Shown here: piece by piece, positions 15,047 through 23,568 of the stretch | Layout of the letters: every line of letters begins with the position of its first letter | How positions within the stretch are numbered: position 1 is the stretch's first letter | Source: Muribaculaceae bacterium | GTDB taxonomy: Bacteria > Bacteroidota > Bacteroidia > Bacteroidales > Muribaculaceae | NCBI GenBank assembly: GCA_017935045.1 | Contig: JAGBIJ010000048.1 | Coordinates: 1 to 35,607, forward strand | Length of the DNA stretch: 35,607 bases | Direction of reading: 5' to 3' | Program-made: the position numbers and the translations under genes | Notes under the pieces: generated by a model | What the model was told of the DNA's origin: nothing | The model's input: the letters and a program-made list of their open reading frames with translations, nothing else | Databases searched by the model: none

Positions 15047-17047
15047 ATGCGTTCTTTCCTTATTACCCTGATTTTATGCTTGGTTGCGCTTGCCTGCGCG
15101 GCGCAGGAATTGCGGCCCGTCTCTTTCGAGGCTTCGGGCGACGTGATGCACGGTAAGATGCTGCGCCAGGACTTCAACGGCAATACCGCCGCTATCGTCA
15201 AGGTCAAGCTGCCGGTGCAGGGCGTCACTTTCGATGGCAACCTGATAGGCGAGCCGGAGTTCCACACCAATGAATACTGGGTATGGCTTGAAGCAGGCGA
15301 CGACGGCACCCGCATGTTCGACGTGGCCTGCCCCGGCACCGAGACGGTCCGGGTGGTCTTCGCCGACATCTCCCCCGTCGAGCAGCTGCAGTCCAAGACC
15401 ATCTACGAGCTCCGCTTCGACATCCCCGCCCGCCTCCTCTCCTCCGGCACAAGCGGGCCGGCAGACCCGGGAGGCAACTATTTCTCCCTCGTCGTAGAGC
15501 CGCGCACCAATGTCATGGTGCTGGTAGACGGCGAGATGCAGGAGGTAACTGACGGCCAGGCAGCCCTTTTCTGCCGCTACGGCAACCACACTTTTGAGGT
15601 GCGCGCGCCGGGCCACGCCACTTACTCGGACACTTTCACCATCGTCCGGGGCGGCGAACCGGTCAGCCGTACCGTCAGCCTCAAGTCCAGCAAGGCTACG
15701 CTGACGCTTAAGTGCGCCACTCCCGGCGCGGCCATCAGCCTCAACGGCCAGCCGCGAGGCAAAGGCTCGTGGAGTGGCCAGCTCTCGCCCGGCTCTTACC
15801 GGCTGGACGTGGAGCTCGACGGCTACAGACCATACAGTGCCTCTATCGACCTGGCTGAGAGCGAGACAAAGGCTCTCGACATCCCCGCGCTCGCGCCCCA
15901 TTACGCGGTGCTCGACATCAACTGCCGCCCTGTCGGAGCCAAAATAAAAATCGACGGCAAAGACATGGGCAGCTCGCCTCGCCGCTTTACCGACCTGCTG
16001 GCCGGCGTCCATTCAGTAGAGATAAGCGCCGACGGCTATGAATCCGCCGTCCGCTCCGTTACGCTCGACGAAACCAACCCCGCCTCACTATCCCTGACCC
16101 TTGAGGAGCAGAAAACATCCCCGGCCGAGCTGCTCAACCAAGCCGACAAACTATACGCCGAAGGCAATAAAGCTGAGGCCGCAGCCATATGGAAGTCACT
16201 TTCTGACCGTGGCGACGCCAAGGCTATGACGATATACGCCTCAGCCCTGATTTACGGCGAATATATTCCTCAGGATGTGGCCAAAGGCCTGGAGCTGCTC
16301 CAGCGGGCTATGGAAGCCGGAAGCGCGGACGCGGAATACACTTACGCCGATCTTCTGCTGCATGGCAAATATGTGGCTAAAGACTTCGACAAGAGTCGCG
16401 CGATACTTGAGAGACTTGCCAAGGCCGGTCACATAAACGCGCTTACCTCTTTGGCGATGAATTATGAATACGGCTGGAACGGTTTTCCAAAAGACGAGAA
16501 ACTACAACACAAATGGTATGGAGAAGCCGAAAAAGTATTTAAGAAAGGAGCCGAGGCCGGAGACCCGGAAATGATGGAAAGATATGCCTCATCGCTTTAT
16601 TACGGCAATGCGGGTCACACTGATTATAAAAAGGCTTTTGAGATGTATAGCAAATCGATTGAAAAGCCTCATAAACTGAGAGCCAGGTCAGCCTGGAGTC
16701 TCGGCAATATGTATAAAAACGGGAAAAGCGTCTCCAAGGATTTAAAGCAGGTTGAAAAGTATTATCTTATGGCCTGGCAGGATAAGAATGATCCCCTATA
16801 TGCCGAGTACTTAGGTAAACTTTATCTTGAAGAACCGGAAATAAGGGATACATCGAAGGGGTTGGCCTGGTACCGCAAAGCCGCTGAAAAAGATGACTAC
16901 GGCACTACTTGCTGGGTGCTTGGCGATATCCTGTATAATGGAAGCTACGACGTGCCGATTGACAAGGCTGAGGCGCGCAAATGGTGGCAGAAAGGCGCCG
17001 ATATGGGTCACTCCAACTGCAAGGATAACCTTGCCAAATACAAATAA
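15047..17047 (+). CDS. Exported protein with shared N-terminal module, PEGA domains and Sel1-like repeats
   Basis: The protein has 666 residues. Residues 1-19 are a signal peptide (MRSFLITLILCLVALACAA). Residues 20-135 are the N-terminal module also present in the genes at 1428 and 17051. Three PEGA-like beta domains follow at about 145-213, 216-282 and 286-353, marked by GNHTFEVRAPGH, GSYRLDVELDGY and GVHSVEISADGY. Sel1/TPR-like helical repeats cover about 360-660, with typical phrases EYTYADLLLHGKYV, KDFDKSRAI and GLAWYRKAAEKDD. PEGA domains are usually carried by surface or periplasmic proteins, and Sel1 repeats bind other proteins. No enzymatic motif is seen. The specific role is unknown; a scaffold in the envelope is an inference. 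Confidence 0.85.
   Translation: MRSFLITLILCLVALACAAQELRPVSFEASGDVMHGKMLRQDFNGNTAAIVKVKLPVQGVTFDGNLIGEPEFHTNEYWVWLEAGDDGTRMFDVACPGTETVRVVFADISPVEQLQSKTIYELRFDIPARLLSSGTSGPADPGGNYFSLVVEPRTNVMVLVDGEMQEVTDGQAALFCRYGNHTFEVRAPGHATYSDTFTIVRGGEPVSRTVSLKSSKATLTLKCATPGAAISLNGQPRGKGSWSGQLSPGSYRLDVELDGYRPYSASIDLAESETKALDIPALAPHYAVLDINCRPVGAKIKIDGKDMGSSPRRFTDLLAGVHSVEISADGYESAVRSVTLDETNPASLSLTLEEQKTSPAELLNQADKLYAEGNKAEAAAIWKSLSDRGDAKAMTIYASALIYGEYIPQDVAKGLELLQRAMEAGSADAEYTYADLLLHGKYVAKDFDKSRAILERLAKAGHINALTSLAMNYEYGWNGFPKDEKLQHKWYGEAEKVFKKGAEAGDPEMMERYASSLYYGNAGHTDYKKAFEMYSKSIEKPHKLRARSAWSLGNMYKNGKSVSKDLKQVEKYYLMAWQDKNDPLYAEYLGKLYLEEPEIRDTSKGLAWYRKAAEKDDYGTTCWVLGDILYNGSYDVPIDKAEARKWWQKGADMGHSNCKDNLAKYK
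15104..15449 (+). repeat. Direct repeat copy 1 (346 bp, shared N-terminal module)
   Basis: This stretch matches 17108-17453 with 11 substitutions and no gaps, about 97% identity, at a constant offset of 2004 bp. Ten of the 11 changes are synonymous. It begins at the signal-peptide end (CAGGA) and stops abruptly at GGCA, where the two proteins diverge completely. Confidence 0.95.
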
Positions 17048-17050
17048 TCC

Positions 17051-18256
17051 ATGCGATATCTATTTGTTTTCATAAATCTCTGCATAGTTACGCTTGCGGG
17101 GGCGGCTCAGGAGCTGCGGCCCGTCTCTTTTGAGGCTTCGGGCGACGTGATGCACGGCAAGATGCTGCGCCAGGACTTCAACGGCAATACCGCCGCTATC
17201 GTCAAGGTCAAGCTGCCGGTGCAGGGCGTCACTTTCGACGGCAACCTGATAGGCGAGCCGGAGTTCCACACCAATGAATACTGGGTATGGCTCGAAGCCG
17301 GCGACGACGGCACCCGCATGTTCGACGTGGCCTGCCCCGGCACCGAGACGGTGCGGGTGGTCTTCGCCGACATTTCCCCCGTCGAGCAGCTGCAGTCCAA
17401 GACCATCTACGAGCTCCGCTTCGACATCCCCGCCCGCCTGCTCTCCCCCGGCATGGACGACGGCGTTACCGCCGAGCTGATGAAGGAGGCAAAAAAACTG
17501 CTCGACCAACGCAAGTATGCCGAGGTACTGGCCATCTATCTGCCTTTAGCCAAACGCGGCAACGCGGCGGCGCAATATTACGCCGGCATGGCTCTCAGCT
17601 CCGGCAACGCCACCCCGCAGCAGAAAGCCGAAGGGCTACAATGGCTTGAAAAAGCCGCCGACCAGGACTATTACGACGCTCTGCGCTGGCTCCCCACAGC
17701 CTATCGGTTAGGACTGAACTGCCCGGCCAACCCGGCCAAGGCGGATGAATGGAAAAGGAAGGCTCTGGCAGCTTACCGCCGCGGAGCCGAGCGCGGAAAC
17801 GCCGATGCCCAGTGCTGTCTGGGACAGGCTTATCTTGAGGGAGACGGCGTACCGATGGACAAACAGGAGGCGCGGCGTCTGCTGCGTCTGTCAGCCGACC
17901 AAGGCTGGCCGCTTTCATGCTACTGGATGGGAAACATGGATGAGTCTACAGACCCGAAATCGGCCTTAGGCTGGTACCGCAAGGCCGTAGCAGGCGACGA
18001 CTGCGACGTTTACAACAGCGCGCTCGGACTGCTGCTGCTGACCAATCCCGCTGTCAGGAACACTGCCGAAGCCATGCGCTATCTGGAGCGTGCGGCAGAG
18101 CTGGACAAATACGGCAACTTCTGCTTCGGCGTAGGCAGCATCTACGAGATAGGCGACGGAATCCCCGCCGACAAGCAGAAAGCAATCAAGTGGTACACCC
18201 TCGGCGCCAGCCGTGGCGATGCCTCCTGCAAAGACCGCCTCGCAGCCCTCCGCTGA
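17051..18256 (+). CDS. Exported Sel1-repeat protein with shared N-terminal module
   Basis: The protein has 401 residues. A signal peptide (MRYLFVFINLCIVTLAGAAQ) unrelated at DNA level to that of its upstream neighbour precedes the shared module at residues 20-135. The module is followed directly by Sel1-like repeats at about 140-400, with no PEGA domains: AAQYYAGMALSSGNATPQQK, GLQWLEKAADQDYYDALRWL, AQCCLGQAYLEGDGVPMDKQ and AIKWYTLGASRGDASC. Sel1 repeats form alpha-solenoids for protein binding. It starts 3 bp after the preceding stop and ends 45 bp before a bidirectional terminator. It is a tandem paralogue that lost, or never gained, the PEGA part. Confidence 0.87.
   Translation: MRYLFVFINLCIVTLAGAAQELRPVSFEASGDVMHGKMLRQDFNGNTAAIVKVKLPVQGVTFDGNLIGEPEFHTNEYWVWLEAGDDGTRMFDVACPGTETVRVVFADISPVEQLQSKTIYELRFDIPARLLSPGMDDGVTAELMKEAKKLLDQRKYAEVLAIYLPLAKRGNAAAQYYAGMALSSGNATPQQKAEGLQWLEKAADQDYYDALRWLPTAYRLGLNCPANPAKADEWKRKALAAYRRGAERGNADAQCCLGQAYLEGDGVPMDKQEARRLLRLSADQGWPLSCYWMGNMDESTDPKSALGWYRKAVAGDDCDVYNSALGLLLLTNPAVRNTAEAMRYLERAAELDKYGNFCFGVGSIYEIGDGIPADKQKAIKWYTLGASRGDASCKDRLAALR
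17108..17453 (+). repeat. Direct repeat copy 2 (346 bp, shared N-terminal module)
   Basis: This is the partner of 15104-15449. The only amino-acid change between the copies is Ser to Pro near the end (LLSSG versus LLSPG). The near absence of replacement changes points to recent duplication or gene conversion with selection on the protein. Confidence 0.95.
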
Positions 18257-18300
18257 CGCGGTTTCACCTTCCAGTCCAAATCGCTTCCGAGTATGATACA

Positions 18301-18334
18301 AAGGCGGCCGTGTCTTAACTGACACAGCCGCCTT
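18301..18334. terminator. Bidirectional terminator between convergent operons
   Basis: The arms are AAGGCGGC/GCCGCCTT (18301-18308 and 18327-18334), then a C-A mismatch, then 5 bp GTGTC/GACAC around the loop TTAACT. It lies between the plus-strand Sel1 gene (stop 18256) and the minus-strand T9SS cargo gene (stop 18355). The U-tract is weak on both sides. Confidence 0.75.
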
Positions 18335-18354
18335 GATATATGAAGGTCAATGGT

Positions 18355-21354
18355 TTATTTTACAGCTACTTTCTTTATTACGCTATCTACGCCATCACAT
18401 ACGCCTACTACGTAGATACCGGGGGCAAGCGACACCGTCTTCTTGTTACTGTCAAGACTCATGCGAATCACACATGTGCCGGCTGCGTCGTACACTACCG
18501 CTTCGGCTGCGCCGGAGGTCTCGAACAGGATACCACCCTGCACGCCACTGACGGTACAGAAGCCGTCAACATAGACAGAACCTACTCCGCTCACGGGATT
18601 TACAGTTACCTCGCACTGATCATTGGAGCTGTCCATATCGCCCTCCAGTTTGGTATAGGCAGTCAGTTTGTAACTGCGTCCAAGCACGAATTTATACTTC
18701 GTGGGGAAAGTATATTCGGCTGTTTCCCCAGCCTGTATAGTGCCGGCGAAAGTGCCGCGCTGCGGATTGTTGCCCAACTTGAAATACACCGGAATATCGC
18801 TTACCGGAGCATCGCCATAGTTTCGAATCAGGATTGTAATCGGCTGTTCTCCTTCTTCCACATCGGCGGTCGGAAACACAACAGACTCAACGCCGCAATC
18901 AAGAATCCAGGCATAGAGTTCGCCGCTGGCGCTATCGTTGCCGCTGTCAGCATCCTTTGTAAGAGATGTCTTGGCCTCGACTGTATATGTACCTCCTGCA
19001 CTCAGATCTACCGGTGCGGCAAATGTATATTCCACGCTCTTGCCCACAGGTATAGATGCTACAGAACCGGTCAAATCAGCCACAGTCAGGTCGCCGCGCT
19101 TCACAGTGGCGCTCACAGGCACATCAAACAGATCGGCCTCGCCATAGTTCTTGACAGAAATGATGATATTCTCGGCAGTGCCCATCAACTTGCCGGTAGG
19201 CCCTACTATTGCGTCAACGCCTGCATCCAGTTTCTTGTGCGTACTGTTGATCTTAGTCGCCACCGTGTTATTGGTCATATTCCAGTCATCAGCCAAAGCC
19301 GAGCTTACCTCAACAGCGTAAGTGCCGTCGACAGCGAAGTCGGAAGCGGCGGCAAATGTGTACTGCAGAGTAGCTTCAGGAGCTATGGGGCCTGCAGCTG
19401 TCTCCTCGATGACGACCGGGTTACCGTCAGGCTCCATGGCGACTTTCAAAGTAAGAGGTATATCCTTCAGCTCCGTATTGCCCTTGTTTACGATTGTAAC
19501 GACGACATGCTCGGAGTCCGTGAGCTCTCCGCCGCGCGGACCGTCGATGGAGACAAGCTCCAGATCGGACCAGCTTGTATTGATCACATTGAGAGACTTG
19601 GCATTGTTGGCCGCATCCTGATCCGCTTCCCATACTACACTTACCTCCACCTTGTGCTCGGGACCGAGCAAGTTGGCTTTCTTGGTAAAAGTATATTCGA
19701 CGGAAGCGGTCGAAGCCACGGCAGGCAGCTCCTCGAGCGCCACTTCATTGCCGTCCACACTCAGCTTGAGCTTAGCGCCGGAAGCCTCTTTCGATCCGTT
19801 GTTTACCACTCTGACCGTCACAGTCTCTTCCTTGCCATAAGCCTCTTTGCCGTCAGTCGGAGCGACAATGGCATTGACAGCCAGGTCATAGTCATGAGCC
19901 TCGGCGATATACAGATTCTCCAGACGCACATACGCCTGAGTGTTCTTGCCGTTAGCGTCCGAGCAAGCCTTGAATACAATGAATCCGGGGCCGGAAGCCG
20001 TAGGAATAAACGTGACATTGCCGGTCACAGGAGTGTTGGTCAGAGCCTGATTGTCGTAAATCAGCATCCATTCACTTTCGGCTGCAGATTTGTCAGGAGT
20101 GTAGTAAACCTGAATCTTACCCGGAATGATCACAAGTTCCTCATCTTCCTTCTGGGCACGCCAGCCTGTATTGGCCGAGAAACGGAGATTGACAGGTTTT
20201 CCGTCTGCAAAAATGATAGGACGACTTATAAGATTGCCTATCTGAGCGCTTTGAGACGACATGTTGGCATACCAGAATCCGTGGCCTGTGGCGTCGGCAT
20301 CAACAACCCAGCGGCCGTAGCGCACACTCGGATTCTCCCAATACTCGTTGAACGACTTGCCAGTGGCGGCATTGACGAACGTGGGCTCGTAAGGAAGCGA
20401 GGCCAGCTTATTTTCTATCGTGCCGCTTACGTTATCATTGGCAGGCCAGGGGTCACCCGCAGCCATGACACCGGCCTTGATGTCCCAATGTCCGAGCGGA
20501 GTACTGAAGTCAACTTTTTCATCAAAGTCGTACGTGGCGGTCGCGCCAGCCTCCAACGGACCGGCTACAGTCTGAGTGACTCTCTCGCCGTCGTTGAGCT
20601 GATACCATATATTGAAGTTACTGAGAGCTGCCGCACCGTTGTTGCGGACGGTCAGACTGACCGCCGTCTCTCTTTCCCGAGTGTCAGTGACGCCGACAGG
20701 AGCGAGCTTGGTCGCCTCGGCCTCTGCTGCCGGCTTTTCGGCCACATACAGATTGTCTACGTACACATAGCGGTCCTCAGCATTGGTAAAGAAGTTCACG
20801 CGGTATCGCAGACGCACCTGAAACTTCTTTCCGGCATACTTCTCGGGCAGCACGCCGTAGAAGTTATACCAGCCCTTCGGGCCTATAGGTACAAACTTAC
20901 CATTGAACGTATTGGCAGTGAAGACCTCTTCCCAGTTTTCCTCTCCTTCAAGGCGCGCGTCGGCAAACATGAAGAGGCCGAGAGCGGCGCCGAAATTATT
21001 ACTGTTAAAGGTCAGATCATAGACGTAGGCGTTATAGCCGATGACGGGTACGCCTTTTCCAGTACCGTCGATCATCGGCGAGGCCAATGCCTGCTCGTCG
21101 CGTTTGCTCTTCAGCAGATGAAAACCGGCGGAACTCTTGCTGCCCGGATCAATGGCATCAAATCCAGTATCGGGACAAAGCTCCCATCCTGTGGCTCCGT
21201 CCGGATCAGTCGCGTTGAGCGACTCGGCAGTCCACTTGGCAAATGCTTCTCCGCTATCGAAACCCTCCGTAAAGAAGGGGGTACCGTAAGTCTGACCCAT
21301 GGCGACAATGCCGGACAGGACAGCCGCGGTGCTGATCAAGAATCTATGTTTCAT
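18355..21354 (-). CDS. Large secreted protein with CARDB-like repeats and T9SS C-terminal tail
   Basis: The protein has 999 residues. Residues 1-20 are a signal peptide. A jelly-roll-like region (about 25-205, FFTEGFDSGEAFAKW and DRYVYVDNLYVAE) precedes a CARDB-like repeat at about 215-310. A second jelly-roll-like region spans 330-487. Four more CARDB-like repeats follow at about 488-585, 595-697, 707-808 and 818-913. Each repeat contains a V-x-N-x-G pair of strands and ends in a D-x-x-x-x-N motif (DPWPANDN, DQDAANN, DDWNMTNN, DADSGNDS, DMDSSNDQ). The last 75 residues (EAVVYDAAGTCVIRM, APGIYVVGV, IKKVAVK) fit a type A T9SS sorting domain. An extracellular adhesive or structural role is inferred. 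It follows its operon partner by 12 bp. Confidence 0.85.
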   Translation of the reverse strand: MKHRFLISTAAVLSGIVAMGQTYGTPFFTEGFDSGEAFAKWTAESLNATDPDGATGWELCPDTGFDAIDPGSKSSAGFHLLKSKRDEQALASPMIDGTGKGVPVIGYNAYVYDLTFNSNNFGAALGLFMFADARLEGEENWEEVFTANTFNGKFVPIGPKGWYNFYGVLPEKYAGKKFQVRLRYRVNFFTNAEDRYVYVDNLYVAEKPAAEAEATKLAPVGVTDTRERETAVSLTVRNNGAAALSNFNIWYQLNDGERVTQTVAGPLEAGATATYDFDEKVDFSTPLGHWDIKAGVMAAGDPWPANDNVSGTIENKLASLPYEPTFVNAATGKSFNEYWENPSVRYGRWVVDADATGHGFWYANMSSQSAQIGNLISRPIIFADGKPVNLRFSANTGWRAQKEDEELVIIPGKIQVYYTPDKSAAESEWMLIYDNQALTNTPVTGNVTFIPTASGPGFIVFKACSDANGKNTQAYVRLENLYIAEAHDYDLAVNAIVAPTDGKEAYGKEETVTVRVVNNGSKEASGAKLKLSVDGNEVALEELPAVASTASVEYTFTKKANLLGPEHKVEVSVVWEADQDAANNAKSLNVINTSWSDLELVSIDGPRGGELTDSEHVVVTIVNKGNTELKDIPLTLKVAMEPDGNPVVIEETAAGPIAPEATLQYTFAAASDFAVDGTYAVEVSSALADDWNMTNNTVATKINSTHKKLDAGVDAIVGPTGKLMGTAENIIISVKNYGEADLFDVPVSATVKRGDLTVADLTGSVASIPVGKSVEYTFAAPVDLSAGGTYTVEAKTSLTKDADSGNDSASGELYAWILDCGVESVVFPTADVEEGEQPITILIRNYGDAPVSDIPVYFKLGNNPQRGTFAGTIQAGETAEYTFPTKYKFVLGRSYKLTAYTKLEGDMDSSNDQCEVTVNPVSGVGSVYVDGFCTVSGVQGGILFETSGAAEAVVYDAAGTCVIRMSLDSNKKTVSLAPGIYVVGVCDGVDSVIKKVAVK

Positions 21355-21366
21355 ATAATTACAGGA

Positions 21367-22983
21367 TTATTTTACAATTTTTGTTACAGTCTTGCCACAA
21401 TCATCCGTCAGGCATACAACATAAACACCCTTGGCGAAATCGGCGGTCACTTCGTTGATACCGGGCTGGAGGGGACACGATGCCACTATTACACCGGCCA
21501 TGTCACAGACTGTCAGGAAGCCGGCTGAACCGGACTCACACCGGATAACTGAACCATCGAAGCTGACCTTCGCACCGGAAGCGGCCTGTACCTGCCGCAC
21601 GCCAGCAGGAGTGCCGTCTGCCAGATTCAGATATTGTCCGAAAACACATCCATAAGGATTGGATACGCTCGCAACCTCGATGTTGCGATTATCATTCCAG
21701 AAGAAATAAGCGTCATCTCCTTCATAGAACGCAGCCGGAGCATCGGTATAGGCATTGGGAGCTATCTGGGTTTTCCATACCGAATTACCGTCCTTGTCGA
21801 GCTTCTCTACCATCAGATTGAGCTTGATTGCCCCAGTGCAGTCTCCGTAAAATAAGATGGAGCTGCCATCGTCAAGCATCACACCGTCAGCCACGTTGAA
21901 GCCGAAGTTGGGATGTGTGTCGCCTATCTGCACCGGTTCATCCCAAAGCGGAATACCGTAATAATCGTATTTTTGCGCCCAGAGACTGATGCCGGCAGTA
22001 CCCATATTCTTAGACCAGTAGGCTACCACCTCTTCCCGTTTGCCGTTGTATGCGAGACCGGGAGTAGTATTTTGCCCCTCGTTGGACATGATGTCCATGC
22101 CGTGAATTCCCATGGTAACCTCGCCATCCGGGGTAACGTGCTGCAGTCCGTTATTGAAAATGCTGAGACTCACATAATAGAAATATGGCACGAGGACACC
22201 GCCATTGCCGTCAGGATACGCGGGATAAGGGGCATAAGTGTTCATATCCTTGGAGCATATATTGACAGACCACTCGTAGTCGCCAAGTGAGTCTACCTTA
22301 TACAGTGTCAAACCGCCGCTGAGCAAAGTCATGTAGAAATTGTCGTCGTCGGCAGGCATAAGAGTACCCCTTATGCCTTGCGTACGCACCGGTTCGTCCC
22401 AGGCCATGGTGCCATCGGGATTCATCTTCATCAGTACGAATGTCATTGACGGCTCGTCGACATCATTGTAACCGACCATGATGGAACCCATATCCGAGAC
22501 AGCCACATAGGGGGCACCGCCGAAATTCTGGGAAGTAGGAAGTTTCACACCATTCAGCCCCCACAGCATGTTGCCCTCCTGATCCATACGATAGACGTAT
22601 GGGTCGAAGGCATGGCGTCCGGGATCATTGCGGGAATCGCTGTGGCATACAATGAGGTCTCCTTCGGGAGTAACTGCCATGCCGTAATTGGTATGGTATT
22701 TAGCGGTAATCTGGTTTGAGACGTAGACGCCATCGGGGTCAAGCAGCTTGTTGCCATTCTTATCAAGCAACTGCGCCTTGAGACGGGCATTCATATCGTC
22801 TTCCCAAGAAATCCAGGTTACCCAAAACTTACCGTCTTTCGTACGCGCCACATGCGTGGTAGAGGCGTTGCCCTTATTGTAATCAGTGATGGGCATGTTG
22901 GTCTTTAAATCAGCAGACCAATCTGCCATAGCTGATCCTGCGATAGCGAGGCCAAACATTGTAGTGAGTAAAAATTTTCTCAT
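21367..22983 (-). CDS. Secreted beta-propeller-like protein with T9SS C-terminal tail
   Basis: The protein has 538 residues from the ATG at 22983; a TTG two codons upstream is less likely. A signal peptide (MRKFLLTTMFGLAIAGSAMA) is followed by repeated units of the form K-x-D-x-x-G-x-x-x-W: YRMDQEGNMLWG, MKMNPDGTMAWD, YKVDSLGDYEWS, QKYDYYGIPLWD and EKLDKDGNSVWK. These suggest a beta-propeller. The final 70 residues (GFLTVCDMAGVIVAS, FAKGVYVVCL, TKIVK) fit a T9SS type A sorting domain, so export across the outer membrane is expected. No catalytic motif is evident. It is the first gene of a two-gene operon with the CARDB-repeat protein. Confidence 0.83.
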   Translation of the reverse strand: MRKFLLTTMFGLAIAGSAMADWSADLKTNMPITDYNKGNASTTHVARTKDGKFWVTWISWEDDMNARLKAQLLDKNGNKLLDPDGVYVSNQITAKYHTNYGMAVTPEGDLIVCHSDSRNDPGRHAFDPYVYRMDQEGNMLWGLNGVKLPTSQNFGGAPYVAVSDMGSIMVGYNDVDEPSMTFVLMKMNPDGTMAWDEPVRTQGIRGTLMPADDDNFYMTLLSGGLTLYKVDSLGDYEWSVNICSKDMNTYAPYPAYPDGNGGVLVPYFYYVSLSIFNNGLQHVTPDGEVTMGIHGMDIMSNEGQNTTPGLAYNGKREEVVAYWSKNMGTAGISLWAQKYDYYGIPLWDEPVQIGDTHPNFGFNVADGVMLDDGSSILFYGDCTGAIKLNLMVEKLDKDGNSVWKTQIAPNAYTDAPAAFYEGDDAYFFWNDNRNIEVASVSNPYGCVFGQYLNLADGTPAGVRQVQAASGAKVSFDGSVIRCESGSAGFLTVCDMAGVIVASCPLQPGINEVTADFAKGVYVVCLTDDCGKTVTKIVK

Positions 22984-23023
22984 AGTCAAGAAATTTTAAA
23001 TTAATTACAGAATATGAATGGCA

Positions 23024-23055
23024 CAAATATATAAAACCAGCTATACAAAAACCAA
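23024..23055 (-). promoter_or_regulatory. Promoter of the T9SS cargo operon
   Basis: On the minus strand TTG (complement of 23053-23055) and TATATTTG (complement of 23024-23031) are 21 bp apart. The start near 23019 leaves a leader of about 36 nt before the ATG at 22983. Confidence 0.78.
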
Positions 23056-23496
23056 ATCTTGCTCCCATGCACGGCTACTTGAAATATAATAATACAAAAC
23101 AAACACCACAGCAAAATTTGTAAAAGATTGTAAACCAGAGTGATAAATTACCGTTATATTTTCTTGCAAAACACCAGGCGAAACACATAAACAATAGATA
23201 TGCAACATAGATGCAAAGGCAATGCCGTAGTAATGCAGTAGTGGATACGGGATAAAAAAACCAACAATCAAACCAAAGCAAAACGATAATATCCGCAAAA
23301 CACAAGTACATCAAGCCAAAAACATATCCAAATCACACTTTCCTACATTGAAGCCTCACATAACCAAAATCCGAAAACAATATCGCAAAATTACAATAAC
23401 GCTGAGTACTTATATACGATACCAACTTAAATCAGGAACCCGTAGCTATTCAAATTATTTTACAACTGATTACATATAGTTTATCTTAGATGGTGT
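23056..23496. other. AT-rich divergent intergenic spacer
   Basis: This stretch between the two divergent promoters is much richer in A+T than the neighbouring genes and is A-rich on the plus strand. Two overlapping minus-strand open frames (85 and 79 codons, 23041-23314) would give hydrophobic peptides, but their composition is what T-rich DNA produces and neither looks like a known family. A lone TAATTTTG (complement of 23386-23393) has no partner TTG at the right distance. Nothing else is recognisable. Confidence 0.5.
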
Positions 23497-23527
23497 TTGC
23501 GGAGCTACGGGAATTTTTGTAATTTTG
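23497..23527 (+). promoter_or_regulatory. Promoter of the membrane protein gene
   Basis: TTG at 23497-23499 and TAATTTTG at 23520-23527 are separated by 20 bp. The predicted start near 23532 lies only a few bases before the ATG at 23536, which favours translation from the ATG at 23569. Confidence 0.85.
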
Positions 23528-23568
23528 CACAGATTATGAATAAGCGCGCTAACGCATCGATAAGAATC

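Noticed and set aside
18340-21528. Plus-strand open frame of over 1000 codons opposite the CARDB-repeat gene
   Set aside because: It has no start context, signal peptide or family resemblance. The minus strand encodes a coherent signal peptide, repeats and T9SS tail over the same DNA.
23041-23314. Two overlapping short minus-strand frames giving hydrophobic peptides
   Set aside because: T-rich DNA naturally yields Phe/Leu/Tyr/Cys-rich frames. Neither has a promoter, a credible start context or a recognisable family.
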